A stretch of 64,000 nucleotides of DNA from JBLWXV01 sp048267245 (GTDB taxonomy: Bacteria; Bdellovibrionota; Bacteriovoracia; Bacteriovoracales; Bacteriovoracaceae), in contig JBLWXV010000001.1 of NCBI GenBank assembly GCA_048267245.1, positions 62,001 through 126,000 on the forward strand, in the 5' to 3' direction. The translations under genes and the position numbers were made by a program. Below the pieces are notes generated by a model that worked only from the letters and a program-made list of their open reading frames with translations, did no database searches and had not been told where the DNA came from. Every line of letters begins with the position of its first letter. Position 1 is the first letter of the stretch. This document shows positions 33,801-42,442 of this stretch, in pieces.

Positions 33801-34894
33801 GTATGCATTTGGTTGAGACGGACTGTAGCTTCCGAAAAAGTTACTCCGTTATCAATACTAATTTTAAGTGGCTTAAGTAATTCTACTTGCCCACCATTTT
33901 GTCTGGCATCGATATTTTCAATTTCGATTAACTTCCCGTCGTAGTGCCCAGAGAGAGAGAGTTCTTCAATTTGTACAAAAGGAGATTCTAAATTGCCAAT
34001 TAGTCCATCTACTTTTACATAGGGCGCACCAGCTTTATCAATGGCCTTAAATGCAAAGTCGGCATATCCCTTAATCTCTGGGATTTTATCTTTTTCTGGG
34101 TGAAATGATTTAATGAGCTCTAGGTCGCCTCTAAATTTTCCTTCAAGGTCGTAGTCCCAGCGCTTTTCCCTCTGATTAATAACTCCAGATACGCGATAAG
34201 CATTAAGGCTCTGCATGATATCGAGATTCTTAATCTCTATTTCTTCTCCGCTCCAATTTGCGTTAATTGAAAGAGAGTCCACACTACCGATATCGACTGG
34301 GAGGCTCCCTCGATCGAAAGTGAATCCCGATACACTAGCACTTAGTGAAACGCTCTCTTTTTGTGGACTCAGCGACAGTCTGTTGATCATGGCCACATAA
34401 TTATTTAATTGTAGGTATACATTCTCTGCACCTATAGCGCCTATTCTTCTTTCGAGCTCAAGACCGATTGGAAGGTAATCTCTTTCGAATATTTCTTTTA
34501 AGTTAAGCTCTGTCTCTTTATTGTCGTCCGCTGATTTTTCAAAATTTGCGTCAACAATTACCTCTCCCTGGGAAAGTAGGATCTCCTTTACTTTGCCGCG
34601 GGTAATGAGATCGATACTAAAGCCAAATCGTGCTTCGACCTTCCCAAGCGTGATAGTTACATTGTTTTGAAAGTCGTTAGCAGTGAGATTGTTCATAGAT
34701 ATTACAGGAGGGAAAAACCCGAGCTGTAATTCTTCGAATTTAATATCAAGGCCTAATTCATGAGCTAACTGATTGTTGATTTGTTTAGAAATATAATTTG
34801 AGACGAAACTCGATTCGACAACGACTTTCCCAATGTAGAAGAACATCGTGAGAAGTCCTAAAAATACAAGAATATATTTATTCCACCTACTCAA
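30884..34894 (-). CDS. tamB: TamB/AsmA-like inner-to-outer membrane bridge protein
   Basis: A 1336-residue TamB-family protein. An N-terminal membrane anchor (residues 7-26) is followed by a very long run of beta strands that in TamB and related proteins forms a hydrophobic groove for phospholipid transport across the periplasm. The C-terminal 250 residues form the DUF490/TamB domain (GTLSQGNADISIDSDRV, LTGALTSPNVQGVIRVLPGQ, SEPALSPEDIISLLTVG). It starts with TTG inside the stop of the upstream TPR gene (eight-base overlap) and ends overlapping the Omp85 gene. Order tamB-tamA is the reverse of E. coli. Confidence 0.88.
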   Translation of the reverse strand: MSRWNKYILVFLGLLTMFFYIGKVVVESSFVSNYISKQINNQLAHELGLDIKFEELQLGFFPPVISMNNLTANDFQNNVTITLGKVEARFGFSIDLITRGKVKEILLSQGEVIVDANFEKSADDNKETELNLKEIFERDYLPIGLELERRIGAIGAENVYLQLNNYVAMINRLSLSPQKESVSLSASVSGFTFDRGSLPVDIGSVDSLSINANWSGEEIEIKNLDIMQSLNAYRVSGVINQREKRWDYDLEGKFRGDLELIKSFHPEKDKIPEIKGYADFAFKAIDKAGAPYVKVDGLIGNLESPFVQIEELSLSGHYDGKLIEIENIDARQNGGQVELLKPLKISIDNGVTFSEATVRLNQMHTNDILYFIREDLDIFKARLSGEATVSLDSEENVYIKASPGVRVEGVNLVDGDTYILKTPPLSARALSVNIVGPSVLINALIEGEKGSLIKADGEIRGSDIKFEGESKNLNLDDLGPIVGQAIHGEGRMGIKIYGSGKDVYFDVKGEFDKQRGFGLNLGKLNSQLRLDLGNQKLYIRSAQGQVGDTKYQGRGSFSFENRSRLDLRVNVEKGSYFDLKTALGDLMKDIPSPDDFDASFSTRVRVDLDDNEDVRVQGEVSASDLAYYGEEFGRAVGRFEIGSEKISIEDLVVSKARGKVAGVYTLNQKTGYLEYDFKLGGFRLSDFRFYRMSKMTLDGVVEGSFFGSGLLSDFDSINSMELKNSKIGNRSISNSSLTVLTRGNTAKVGLKVLGETLSGEGLYNYKSGDARFNIKVNDEDVRRGFALLSEHNLLSNTLSGQIKASVNGHFNINRPNSFNLLAQIDKFNVEISGKKASIVEGRNVFSIKDGVVSDDVLELSGDLAQTRLHGRGKINDRLFIRHRGEVDALILGLITPKILRPVGKLRSSGVLRRVGTGNLDFSGKINTEDLGFSIDGVPGTLSQGNADISIDSDRVTINKLTANYGEGVVKAEGSVIFAVPYPLVNINYDIRNTRVGFLKNSYVIADAEGSLSGQEPPYILRSRVRVEYGEFAETLAEIISMFKRESSYGKYLPLKVELSADRLIQQDVRVDVVRYVAVRNNLSDIYLTGGANLTGALTSPNVQGVIRVLPGQSKILFKGQEFIVEEGVVRIDGDSRQPPDLRFIANTTVKDYRIRMELLGSTNNLNISFSSEPALSPEDIISLLTVGVTSDVSEGLSDKDRQSTTIYGVGSFLVDQFRINEELKNSLGVRLSVTPEFTQDSDNLLSGKAAVSSGATSQVRSATKVKIEKKVSEKVDISLSSTVGGNLDEKQEMNVNYSLDNNWSLEGVYEIKSTVEETTQTENSFGFDLKFRKTFK

Positions 34895-36365
34895 ATTCTT
34901 GCAACCTTAACTTTGCAAGTCGATAGTTCCCATCTCGGTACAAGACCTCGCGATAGAGATCGATTGCCTTGGCCCTCTTTCCCATTAATCGATAGCACTC
35001 TGCGCGTTTGTAGAGAATTTCAATCTCTTCATCAAAATCTAAATCAAACTTATTCCACACGGCCAGAGTCTCATCCAAACAGTAGTGATGCTTGCCACAC
35101 ATAAGGTATATGTCACATCTCAAAAATCTTGCTTCTCGCTCTAACTCAGGCGCCTTTTCTAATACTGATTCAATCAACCAGAGTGACGCCTCATAGAACT
35201 CAAGCATGATAAAACAAGAAACGAGATCTCTAAAGTTGTCTATCAAATATGAATCATCTTGAAGTGATAAATATGATTTTATAGAGCGTTGGTCTAAGTC
35301 AATCGTCGCTGGTTTCTCTTGGCTACCGCTCGACCTAGAAATCTTTCTCACCAGATTTTCCATAACGCTATCAATACTGATGTTTTTCCTGAGAACTCTT
35401 GTCCCGTCTACCGTGGTTAATAACTCTTGGTATTCCTGACGAAGTTCACTTTTTGGATTGCTCTCAAGAAAATTCTTTAAGAGAATACGTGCCTGATCTG
35501 GTTGTCCTAAGCTAATAAGAGCATTTACCTTGCCTCTTATCAGCGCCCCTTCTTCCTGGTCCTCATCAAATAGGTCTTCTGCGCTATCAATATCTCCAAA
35601 ATCAACATCTTCTTCGCCCGCTCGCTCTGGAAAAAGTGCTTCGATTTCAGGATTCCATTTTGAAAGTTCGTGCCCTAGATTGATACATTTATAACGAATG
35701 GCATACTCACTCAAGAGCGCTATGATCTCTTTTGTTTTGCCATTGATTGCCAAATACTCGAGTGAGTGTTTTATAAATTGTTCGCGATTATTTTCTTTGA
35801 GCTCACCCTTAAGTTCTAGAGCGTAGAGTTCGCTTTGATGTTTAAAATATTTCGAATGGCGGTTGAATGTTTCAAAAAACTTTTCATCCATTCTTTTGGT
35901 AATTTCACTAGTATTTATCTCAAGCCCGGTTCTCAAAGTGTGATAGTAGCGACCAATTGACTTCACTTCGCCTAGGACATTGGCCGGATCCTCAATATCA
36001 ATAATCTTTTTTAGAATTTGAACATAGCCGTGCTTGAAGCACTTCTCAGTGAGTTTACTGAATTCTTGAAAGCTTCGATGGAGGCTGCCAACTTTGTAGA
36101 GACAGAGTGCGTACTGATAATGTCTCGCGCTCGACTTTAAGTCTTCAAGATCAATCACGTTGAGATATGTTTGGAATCGCTCTAGTTTGAAAGCTGCTTC
36201 TAAAGCTTTCTCTCTCGTTTCTTTTTCATTTGAAATTTTTAACTTGAGTGTAAGTAGTTCAAGTTGCTCTTCTAGATCTTGAGCGCGCAAAAGCAGTTCA
36301 TCTATTTGATGAACTGCTTGATCGATCTTCTGTTCCTTAATGAGCTTTTTTACTTCATCGAGCAT
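34887..36365 (-). CDS. Helical-repeat (TPR-like) cytoplasmic protein
   Basis: A 492-residue, leucine- and charge-rich helical protein without signal peptide or membrane segment. Degenerate tetratricopeptide units are visible at both ends (YQYALCLYKVGSLHRSFQEFSKL near residue 65, ALISLGQPDQARILLKNFLESNPKS near 280 and KRAECYRLMGKRAKAIDLYREVLYRDGNYRLAKLRL at the end). A Glu/Asp-rich segment (DVDFGDIDSAEDLFDEDQEEG) lies in the middle. It probably scaffolds other proteins. It lies between accC and tamB and overlaps tamB by eight bases. Confidence 0.65.
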   Translation of the reverse strand: MLDEVKKLIKEQKIDQAVHQIDELLLRAQDLEEQLELLTLKLKISNEKETREKALEAAFKLERFQTYLNVIDLEDLKSSARHYQYALCLYKVGSLHRSFQEFSKLTEKCFKHGYVQILKKIIDIEDPANVLGEVKSIGRYYHTLRTGLEINTSEITKRMDEKFFETFNRHSKYFKHQSELYALELKGELKENNREQFIKHSLEYLAINGKTKEIIALLSEYAIRYKCINLGHELSKWNPEIEALFPERAGEEDVDFGDIDSAEDLFDEDQEEGALIRGKVNALISLGQPDQARILLKNFLESNPKSELRQEYQELLTTVDGTRVLRKNISIDSVMENLVRKISRSSGSQEKPATIDLDQRSIKSYLSLQDDSYLIDNFRDLVSCFIMLEFYEASLWLIESVLEKAPELEREARFLRCDIYLMCGKHHYCLDETLAVWNKFDLDFDEEIEILYKRAECYRLMGKRAKAIDLYREVLYRDGNYRLAKLRLQEFE

Positions 36366-36418
36366 CGCGCCCCACCCCCCAATCCTAGAGAGGCTAACCT
36401 TCTGATTTTCCTTAAATT

Positions 36419-37768
36419 TTACTTCATTTTAAGGGATAGAAAGTTGGTCGCGTAATTATTGCCCACGAAGTCTTCGTCGGCGAGAACTCGTAGATGGAGG
36501 TCTCGATTAGTCTTAATCCCCTCAATAATTGTCTCTGAGAGCGCGCGCTTCATGCGAGCAATACACTTTTCACGATCGGGTGCATGCGCGATGATCTTGG
36601 CCACCATAGAGTCATAGTAAGGAGGTACAGTATAGCCACTGTAAATGAAGTCATCCACGCGGATACCGATACCTGCAGGTCGGTAATAATGCGTGATTTT
36701 TCCAGGACTTGGCATATTTGTGCGCGGATCTTCAGCATTCAAGCGACACTCCATTGAGTGGCCGATGAAAGTAATATCCTTTTGGGTCATTTTAAGTTTT
36801 GCCCCAGAAGCCACAGCAATTTGCTCGGCAATTAGGTCAAGACCTGTTCTTACCTCAGTTACTGGGTGCTCTACCTGAATACGAGTATTCATTTCCATGA
36901 AGTAGAATTTCTGAGCATCTTGGTCATACAAGAACTCAACGGTCCCAACTGAATCGTAACTCACATGGCGAGCGAGATCGACTGCCGCTTGGCAGACTTC
37001 CTGGCGCTTCTCCTCAGTGAGCACTGGACAGGGAGACTCTTCAATAATTTTTTGAAAGCGACGCTGAATCGTACAGTCGCGCTCACCAAGGTGAACAACG
37101 TTTCCATGTTTATCAGCAAGAATCTGGACTTCAACGTGTCTTGGGTTAGTGATGTACTTTTCAATAAAGAGAGTATCATCGCCAAAGCCGGCCTTCGCCT
37201 CGGTCTTAAGTCTTTCAATACTAGGAAAGAGATCTTTCATATTGTCGATCATCTGCATGCCGCGGCCACCGCCACCAGCAGAGGCTTTAATGAGAACTGG
37301 TAGTCCCATTTGCTCAACTTGTGCAGAGATTTTATCTTTTGAAAGTTCATTGACCTTAATGGACTTCAGAACAGGAACCCCTGCTCTTTCAGCGATTTCT
37401 TTAGAGAGAATCTTACTTCCCATTTTTTCGATCGCATCTACATTCGGACCAATAAATTCGATGTCCCACTTCTTACAGAGGTTTGCGAATTCTCGGTTCT
37501 CGCTTAGAAATCCAAATCCAGGGTGAATTGCTTCGGCCCCAGTAATTTCAGCAGCAGAGAGAATTGCTGGAATGTTGAGATAGCTAAGTGGACTCTTTGC
37601 AGGTCCAATACAAACTGACTCATCAGCAAGCTTTACATGGAGTGATTCTTCATCAGCTGTACTGTGGACACTTACAGTTTCAATTCCCAGCTCTCTACAA
37701 GTTCTAAGAATGCGAACTGCAATCTCGCCACGGTTAGCGATAAGGATTTTATTAAATGGCTTTGCCAT
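36419..37768 (-). CDS. accC: Biotin carboxylase subunit of acetyl-CoA carboxylase
   Basis: AccC carboxylates biotin on AccB with bicarbonate and ATP, the first half-reaction of fatty-acid synthesis. The 449 residues show the full ATP-grasp enzyme: KILIANRGEIAVRILRTC, HPGFGFLSEN, the glycine-rich KASAGGGGRGMQ, ERDCTIQRRFQKIIEESP, and the catalytic MNTRIQVEHPVTE with Glu and Arg in place. Length is normal. It is 12 bases after accB, the usual accBC pair. Confidence 0.97.
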   Translation of the reverse strand: MAKPFNKILIANRGEIAVRILRTCRELGIETVSVHSTADEESLHVKLADESVCIGPAKSPLSYLNIPAILSAAEITGAEAIHPGFGFLSENREFANLCKKWDIEFIGPNVDAIEKMGSKILSKEIAERAGVPVLKSIKVNELSKDKISAQVEQMGLPVLIKASAGGGGRGMQMIDNMKDLFPSIERLKTEAKAGFGDDTLFIEKYITNPRHVEVQILADKHGNVVHLGERDCTIQRRFQKIIEESPCPVLTEEKRQEVCQAAVDLARHVSYDSVGTVEFLYDQDAQKFYFMEMNTRIQVEHPVTEVRTGLDLIAEQIAVASGAKLKMTQKDITFIGHSMECRLNAEDPRTNMPSPGKITHYYRPAGIGIRVDDFIYSGYTVPPYYDSMVAKIIAHAPDREKCIARMKRALSETIIEGIKTNRDLHLRVLADEDFVGNNYATNFLSLKMK

Positions 37769-37780
37769 CGCAAACTCTCC

Positions 37781-38218
37781 TTACGGGCGTACTCTGTAGA
37801 GTACCTGTCCAAATTCAACGTAAGTTTCGTTGTCGACACAAATTTCTACGATCTCGCCTGAAATCTCAGACTCAATCTCATTCATAATCTTCATAGCCTC
37901 TACAATACAAAGTACCTGGCCCTTAGAGATTTTGTCTCCAATTTTGGCATAAGGTTCTGCGTCTGGAGATGGTGAAGCGTAGAAAGTTCCAACAAATGGA
38001 GAAGTGATTTCTTTAAGATCACTCTTCTTTGCAGCCGGCGCACCTTGGTGTGCAGATGTCATTTGTGCCGGAGCTGAAGCATAAGTCATAGCAACTGGGG
38101 CGGCGTGAGCGACTGGAAATCCAATCTCAAACTTCTTGTCACCATCTTCATATTTAAGCTCAGCTACGCCCGCTTCTTTTGCAATTGAAATAAATTCTTT
38201 TAGATTTTTAAAGTCCAT
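37781..38218 (-). CDS. accB: Biotin carboxyl carrier protein of acetyl-CoA carboxylase
   Basis: The 145-residue AccB carries biotin on the lysine of EAMKIMNEIES in its C-terminal domain (about residue 112). Before it come an N-terminal helix (MDFKNLKEFISIAKEAGVAELKY), a flexible Ala/Pro-rich linker and SPFVGTFYASPSPDAEPY, which includes the thumb region. Length and order (accB then accC) are standard. It follows efp after 21 bases. Confidence 0.96.
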   Translation of the reverse strand: MDFKNLKEFISIAKEAGVAELKYEDGDKKFEIGFPVAHAAPVAMTYASAPAQMTSAHQGAPAAKKSDLKEITSPFVGTFYASPSPDAEPYAKIGDKISKGQVLCIVEAMKIMNEIESEISGEIVEICVDNETYVEFGQVLYRVRP

Positions 38219-38239
38219 TTTTGACCTCGTTAATTAGAA

Positions 38240-38812
38240 CTATCTGTTTACGCGCTCAACATAGTCACCCGTACGAGTGTCAATTTTGAGAATTTCACCC
38301 TCTTTAATAAAGAGTGGCACGTTAACCTGTAGACCAGTTTCCATAATTGCTTTCTTCATCCCACCTTGGGCCGTATCACCCTTAAGACCTGGGTCAGTTT
38401 CTTTAACTGCAAGCTCCACAAATGTTGGCAGATCAACGTTGATCGGCTTTCCATTGAAGTAGAGAAGTTGCAGACGGATACCTTCTTGAAAGTATCCAGC
38501 AAGATCACCAATCGCCTCACGATTAACGTGAATTGATTCGTAGTTAGATTGATCCATAAAGTTATAACCTTCAGGATCTTCGTACATATATTCAACTTCT
38601 CTCTCAAGCAGGTCCGGGGCCGTAGCACCAGTACTTACACCTGACTTAAAAGTTCTCTCAATTACTTGTCCAGTCTCAAGGTTCTTAATTCTACACTTTG
38701 TAAAAGCTGAACCTTTTCCAGGGTTAGTGAAGTCAGCCTTGAGAATGACGTACACTTTACCTTCGATTTCTAGTTTGCCGCCTTTCTTGAGATCGGTTGT
38801 TTGAATTTCCAT
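38240..38812 (-). CDS. efp: Elongation factor P
   Basis: EF-P relieves ribosome stalling at polyproline. The 190 residues have the N-terminal KOW-like domain with the exposed loop NPGKGSAF, whose Lys33 is the residue modified by EpmA/EpmB-type enzymes in some bacteria. Two OB domains follow, ending with the conserved GDTAQGGMKKAIMETGLQVNVPLFIKEGEILKIDTRTGDYVER. No modification gene is seen here. Its start directly abuts the aroQ stop. Confidence 0.97.
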   Translation of the reverse strand: MEIQTTDLKKGGKLEIEGKVYVILKADFTNPGKGSAFTKCRIKNLETGQVIERTFKSGVSTGATAPDLLEREVEYMYEDPEGYNFMDQSNYESIHVNREAIGDLAGYFQEGIRLQLLYFNGKPINVDLPTFVELAVKETDPGLKGDTAQGGMKKAIMETGLQVNVPLFIKEGEILKIDTRTGDYVERVNR

Positions 38813-39253
38813 TTAGTTCACTCCACGTTGGAAAAGCACATAAAGAGCTGTGATATAAGCATGAATTCCAAGACCCTCCATTATTATGGTGGAGGCTTTT
38901 GCCGTCAACTTTACCTGTCTAAAGCTCTCTCTGTGATGGGTATTCGAAAGGTGCACCTCTATCACTTCGCCAGAGTACGACTTGAGTGCGTCAAGAAGTG
39001 CGACTGATGTATGTGAATAAGCACCGGGATTAATAATGATGGCATCGACTTTTTTATCGTGAGCTTCGTGAACCTTATTCACCAACTCACCCTCACTTGC
39101 CGATTGAAACCAACTCACGCCAAAGCCAAATGAAGAAGCTTTCTCCATGGTGAGTTTTTCAATTTCTGCGAGCGTATGCTTGCCATAAACTTCTGGCTCG
39201 CGCACACCCAGGCGATTGAGGTTGGGCCCGTTGATTACCCAAACGGTCTTCAT
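38813..39253 (-). CDS. aroQ: Type II 3-dehydroquinate dehydratase
   Basis: AroQ removes water from 3-dehydroquinate in the shikimate pathway. The 146 residues hold the active-site set: INGPNLNRLGVREPEVYG (Arg and catalytic Tyr), IINPGAYSHTSVALLDAL, EVHLSNTHHRESFR with the catalytic His. Length is normal for the dodecameric enzyme. TAGGAG precedes the ATG. It opens the aroQ-efp-accBC-TPR-tamB-tamA run; another shikimate gene, aroE, is at the right end of the window. Confidence 0.95.
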   Translation of the reverse strand: MKTVWVINGPNLNRLGVREPEVYGKHTLAEIEKLTMEKASSFGFGVSWFQSASEGELVNKVHEAHDKKVDAIIINPGAYSHTSVALLDALKSYSGEVIEVHLSNTHHRESFRQVKLTAKASTIIMEGLGIHAYITALYVLFQRGVN

Positions 39254-39319
39254 GAAGACTCCTAAATTGTCGACGCGTCAAATTATCAATTGGCCAAGGT
39301 GATGTAAAGAAGAAGGATG

Positions 39320-40537
39320 TTAGGAGCGTGTCGTAGAATCTTGACGCTGTTTGGCGCGAGCTTTGATCTTGGCCAGGAAGTTATTTAGTCCGCGAGTCTT
39401 GCCCTCTGAGTCATTTAATTTCGCCACTCGTGAATCAAAGACTTCCATTAAGCGCTCGCGCCCGTCTTGCTCTTGCGCCACCATCGAATCGTCAGACTCG
39501 AGTTCACTTGTCGCTTCGAGAGTCTCAAGTTCGGAAGACTCCTCATCCTCAGTGGTGTCTTCATTTTCAACTAGCGCGTCGCCGAGTCCAGCTTCTCTCA
39601 AGAGAAGTCTGACAGTTTGAAGCTTTTCGAGGGTTGGAGCGTCACTTGGGTTGAGGGCGAGCATTTTGAGTAGGATTTCCTCAGCTCGCTCAAAGTGACC
39701 TTGATTGCAATAGAGGTCAACTAGGGTATGCGTAATTAAAGGGACAGATTCACTTGCTAAATCTTTCTTAACACTAGTGGTGGCGGCTTCAATATTTTTT
39801 GCAGCTCCAGCACTCTCTACCGACTCACTGCCGGACTCAGATACTTCAACAACATATTCTCGATCAGAGTCCTGATCATGTTCTGTGAGTTGTTCTAACT
39901 GAGTGGGCTCCTCTCTTCTTTGAGGGGCTTGCCTAGATTCGACAATCTCCGAGGGACTTCCCGAAATCATTTCCCAAGAGTCTTGTTCTTGAACGACAGA
40001 CTTCTGCGCCTCTTCACTCTTGTGAAAGTTAACCTCTACCCAGGAGACTTCTTCTAAATCTTCAGAAGAGCTTAGGCTATCCACAGGAAATAATTCTCCC
40101 TTAGATGAATCACTAAGATCTTCTAGCGGATCACTCTTCGCCTCTAATTCGGCCACTTTCTGTGCAGATCCTGCATCTTTAGGATTGAGAAAAAGGAGAA
40201 ACTTATATGTTTCCAGGGCCTCATAGTCGTGACCAATTCTTTCGCAGGCATCGGCAAAGAGCCTCTGCAACCTAAGATTATCTCTGGAATTGGGAACAAA
40301 GGGTTTTAGCGTTGTGTAACAAAGTTGGTACTGGCCAAGGTCAGAGTAGCAAGCCGCTAGACCCAAGTAACCAACAGCATAGTTAGGGTGATAGCGCATT
40401 CCATCTTTGAGAATCTCAATAGCGCGATCCACCATCCCAAGACGGCGGTAGCTCTCGGCCAAAGGTGCAAACACTCGCGAGCGAGGGTTTTCCTCTAAGG
40501 CCTTAAGATATTTTTCAATGAGTGGTCCCTCTACCAT
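39320..40537 (-). CDS. TPR protein with long acidic linkers, downstream of pilQ
   Basis: A 405-residue cytoplasmic protein (no signal). Residues 1-130 are tetratricopeptide repeats (VFAPLAESYRRLGMVDRAIEILKDGMRYHPNY, GYLGLAACYSDLGQYQLCYTTLKPF). Then comes a long Glu/Ser-rich region (about 140-260), one more repeat (LVDLYCNQGHFERAEEILLKMLALNPSD) and a second acidic stretch. It starts three bases after pilQ, so it is the last gene of the pilM-Q transcript. M. xanthus uses the TPR lipoprotein Tgl to assemble PilQ, but the protein here has no lipobox and would stay in the cytoplasm, so it is not an obvious Tgl. Confidence 0.7.
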   Translation of the reverse strand: MVEGPLIEKYLKALEENPRSRVFAPLAESYRRLGMVDRAIEILKDGMRYHPNYAVGYLGLAACYSDLGQYQLCYTTLKPFVPNSRDNLRLQRLFADACERIGHDYEALETYKFLLFLNPKDAGSAQKVAELEAKSDPLEDLSDSSKGELFPVDSLSSSEDLEEVSWVEVNFHKSEEAQKSVVQEQDSWEMISGSPSEIVESRQAPQRREEPTQLEQLTEHDQDSDREYVVEVSESGSESVESAGAAKNIEAATTSVKKDLASESVPLITHTLVDLYCNQGHFERAEEILLKMLALNPSDAPTLEKLQTVRLLLREAGLGDALVENEDTTEDEESSELETLEATSELESDDSMVAQEQDGRERLMEVFDSRVAKLNDSEGKTRGLNNFLAKIKARAKQRQDSTTRS

Positions 40538-40540
40538 GAT

Positions 40541-42376
40541 CTAGATCTTCTCAGTGATGCCCGCCTCTTCCTGATTTATAATCCGCGGAGTAATGAAGAT
40601 GATCATCTCATTCTTTCTCGTTGCAGGGTTATAAGGCGTTCTGAACAACCAACCTACCAAGGGAATATCTTTTAGGAAAGGTATGCCTGAGTGGTTTTCA
40701 AGCTTTTCGTAGTTGTAAATACCACCAAGTGCGATCGTCGAGCCGTTATCAACCAACACGTTGGTCTCAATTCCTCTCATGGCCTTGTTTGGTGGTGCTC
40801 CTGGTGCTGGAACATCACCAAATTGCTCTTTATTGAGAAGGATTTCAAGCGAGATTGAACCTTCGTTAGTCACCTGAGGCGTCACTTCAAGTGAGAGTAC
40901 CGCATCAATATTTTCAAACGTTACTTCTGTCGTACCCTCTCTCACTACTGACTTGCTAAATGAAGTTGTATCTTTAGTAGTGAGTTTCGCCTTGGTTTTA
41001 TTCTGGGTGATAACCTTTGGACTCGCGACAATTTTACCCTTTGACTCCGTCTCCATTAATTGGAGTGAGAAGTTAAGATTCGTGAGTCGTCCAAATCTCG
41101 TAATATTTAGACCGAAGAGTGATCGTCCACCTTCACCACTTGTTGGAGCTGAACTAAAACTAAAGCCTGGACCTGAATCTGTTCCTGCTTCAAGTGTATC
41201 TCCCACAATCGATGGACCGAGCGTACCAATCTGTCCGACAGGATCATAACCAAAGTTAAAGCCCTGATCGAGACCAATCTCCTTACTATACGATTCCGTC
41301 ACTTCAATAATCTTAGCTTCTATGAGAACCTGAGGCGTCTGAGTATCTAGTACCTCTACGATCTTTCTCATTTTCTCAATAATATCGACGGTATCTTTTA
41401 CGATAAGAGAGTTAGTTCTCTCATCAATTGAGATCTTACCGCGATTGGTTGTTGAATACTCTGTTAAGATTTTCGAGAGCTCAGTTGTTTTCGCATAACT
41501 GATTGGGAAAACCTTAGTCACAAGTGGCTCTTCTTCCTTCGCCAATTTTTTGGCTTCCGACTCTATCTTTAGATCCTCGGTTGCCTTTTCTAGAGTTGAA
41601 ACCATTAAGATTTCACCGTTCTTCTTTGCAACCAGACGGTTGATCCCAAGAATGGTATCGAGAGCCTGATCCCATGGAACATTTGTCATTCTCAGAATCA
41701 TCGGCTTAAGAAGATCAATTTCATTATCTAGAATTAAGTTAAAACCTGACACTTGAGAGATGAACCTGAGAATGTCGCTCACCTTGACGTTCTTCACATC
41801 AATCGTAATTTTCTTTCCAATATACTTCTTACGACCTGAGAGTGTGAGGTTGTCGAGAATATCTGAAATACTATCAGACTTTGGGATGAGAATTTTTGAT
41901 GTATCCTCATCGCTCTTTTGAACTTGAGCCACTTTTTCTTTAAATGACTGCTCAGTTTTAAAAGAATTTTCTGTAAAAACACCAAAGCGATTTTCAATCT
42001 CTAAAACGAGTCGATTAGGAAGTCGTTTTAAATAACTGCGAACATTATCTCGGAGCTGGACGGCAACTCTTAGATCGTTCTGAGAACCAGGCTTCTTGTA
42101 TGCTGATACAAACACAACTGCGCCAGAAAACTCTGAAGTATCAAAGGCCCTCATCACTCGCTCAGTTGCGCTAACATCTGTGATGTCGATAATGATTTGC
42201 TTGTCTTCGGGGACCTGATACTTCTCCGAAACAACATTGTTGTTGTCGAATACGAGCTCTAATTCACTTATCTCTCCTTTCTGTTGAAAGTTGATAGAGA
42301 CAAGCTCCGAACTCGCAAATACGAGGGAGGTGTACAGGAAGCTAAGTAGAAAAAATCCTATTTTCATAGTCCTCAT
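40541..42376 (-). CDS. pilQ: Type IV pilus secretin PilQ
   Basis: PilQ forms the outer-membrane pore through which the pilus passes. The 611 residues comprise a signal peptide, one AMIN domain (SINFQQKGEISELELVFDNN to LVLEIENRFG), an STN/N0 domain (ITIDVKNVKVSDILRFISQVSGFNLILD), an N1 domain, and the secretin ring (LIEAKIIEVTESYSKEIGLDQG through VDNGSTIALGGIYNYEKLENHSGIPFLKDIPLVGWLF). Only one AMIN domain is seen, whereas M. xanthus PilQ has three. Start ATG at 42376 or, nine bases on, at 42367 after GAGG. Confidence 0.94.
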   Translation of the reverse strand: MRTMKIGFFLLSFLYTSLVFASSELVSINFQQKGEISELELVFDNNNVVSEKYQVPEDKQIIIDITDVSATERVMRAFDTSEFSGAVVFVSAYKKPGSQNDLRVAVQLRDNVRSYLKRLPNRLVLEIENRFGVFTENSFKTEQSFKEKVAQVQKSDEDTSKILIPKSDSISDILDNLTLSGRKKYIGKKITIDVKNVKVSDILRFISQVSGFNLILDNEIDLLKPMILRMTNVPWDQALDTILGINRLVAKKNGEILMVSTLEKATEDLKIESEAKKLAKEEEPLVTKVFPISYAKTTELSKILTEYSTTNRGKISIDERTNSLIVKDTVDIIEKMRKIVEVLDTQTPQVLIEAKIIEVTESYSKEIGLDQGFNFGYDPVGQIGTLGPSIVGDTLEAGTDSGPGFSFSSAPTSGEGGRSLFGLNITRFGRLTNLNFSLQLMETESKGKIVASPKVITQNKTKAKLTTKDTTSFSKSVVREGTTEVTFENIDAVLSLEVTPQVTNEGSISLEILLNKEQFGDVPAPGAPPNKAMRGIETNVLVDNGSTIALGGIYNYEKLENHSGIPFLKDIPLVGWLFRTPYNPATRKNEMIIFITPRIINQEEAGITEKI

Positions 42377-42442
42377 CCATAAGGTCTATTAGTAACTTTT
42401 TGATTATACCACTAATGAGGAAAATAAAAAAATAAAAGCTAT

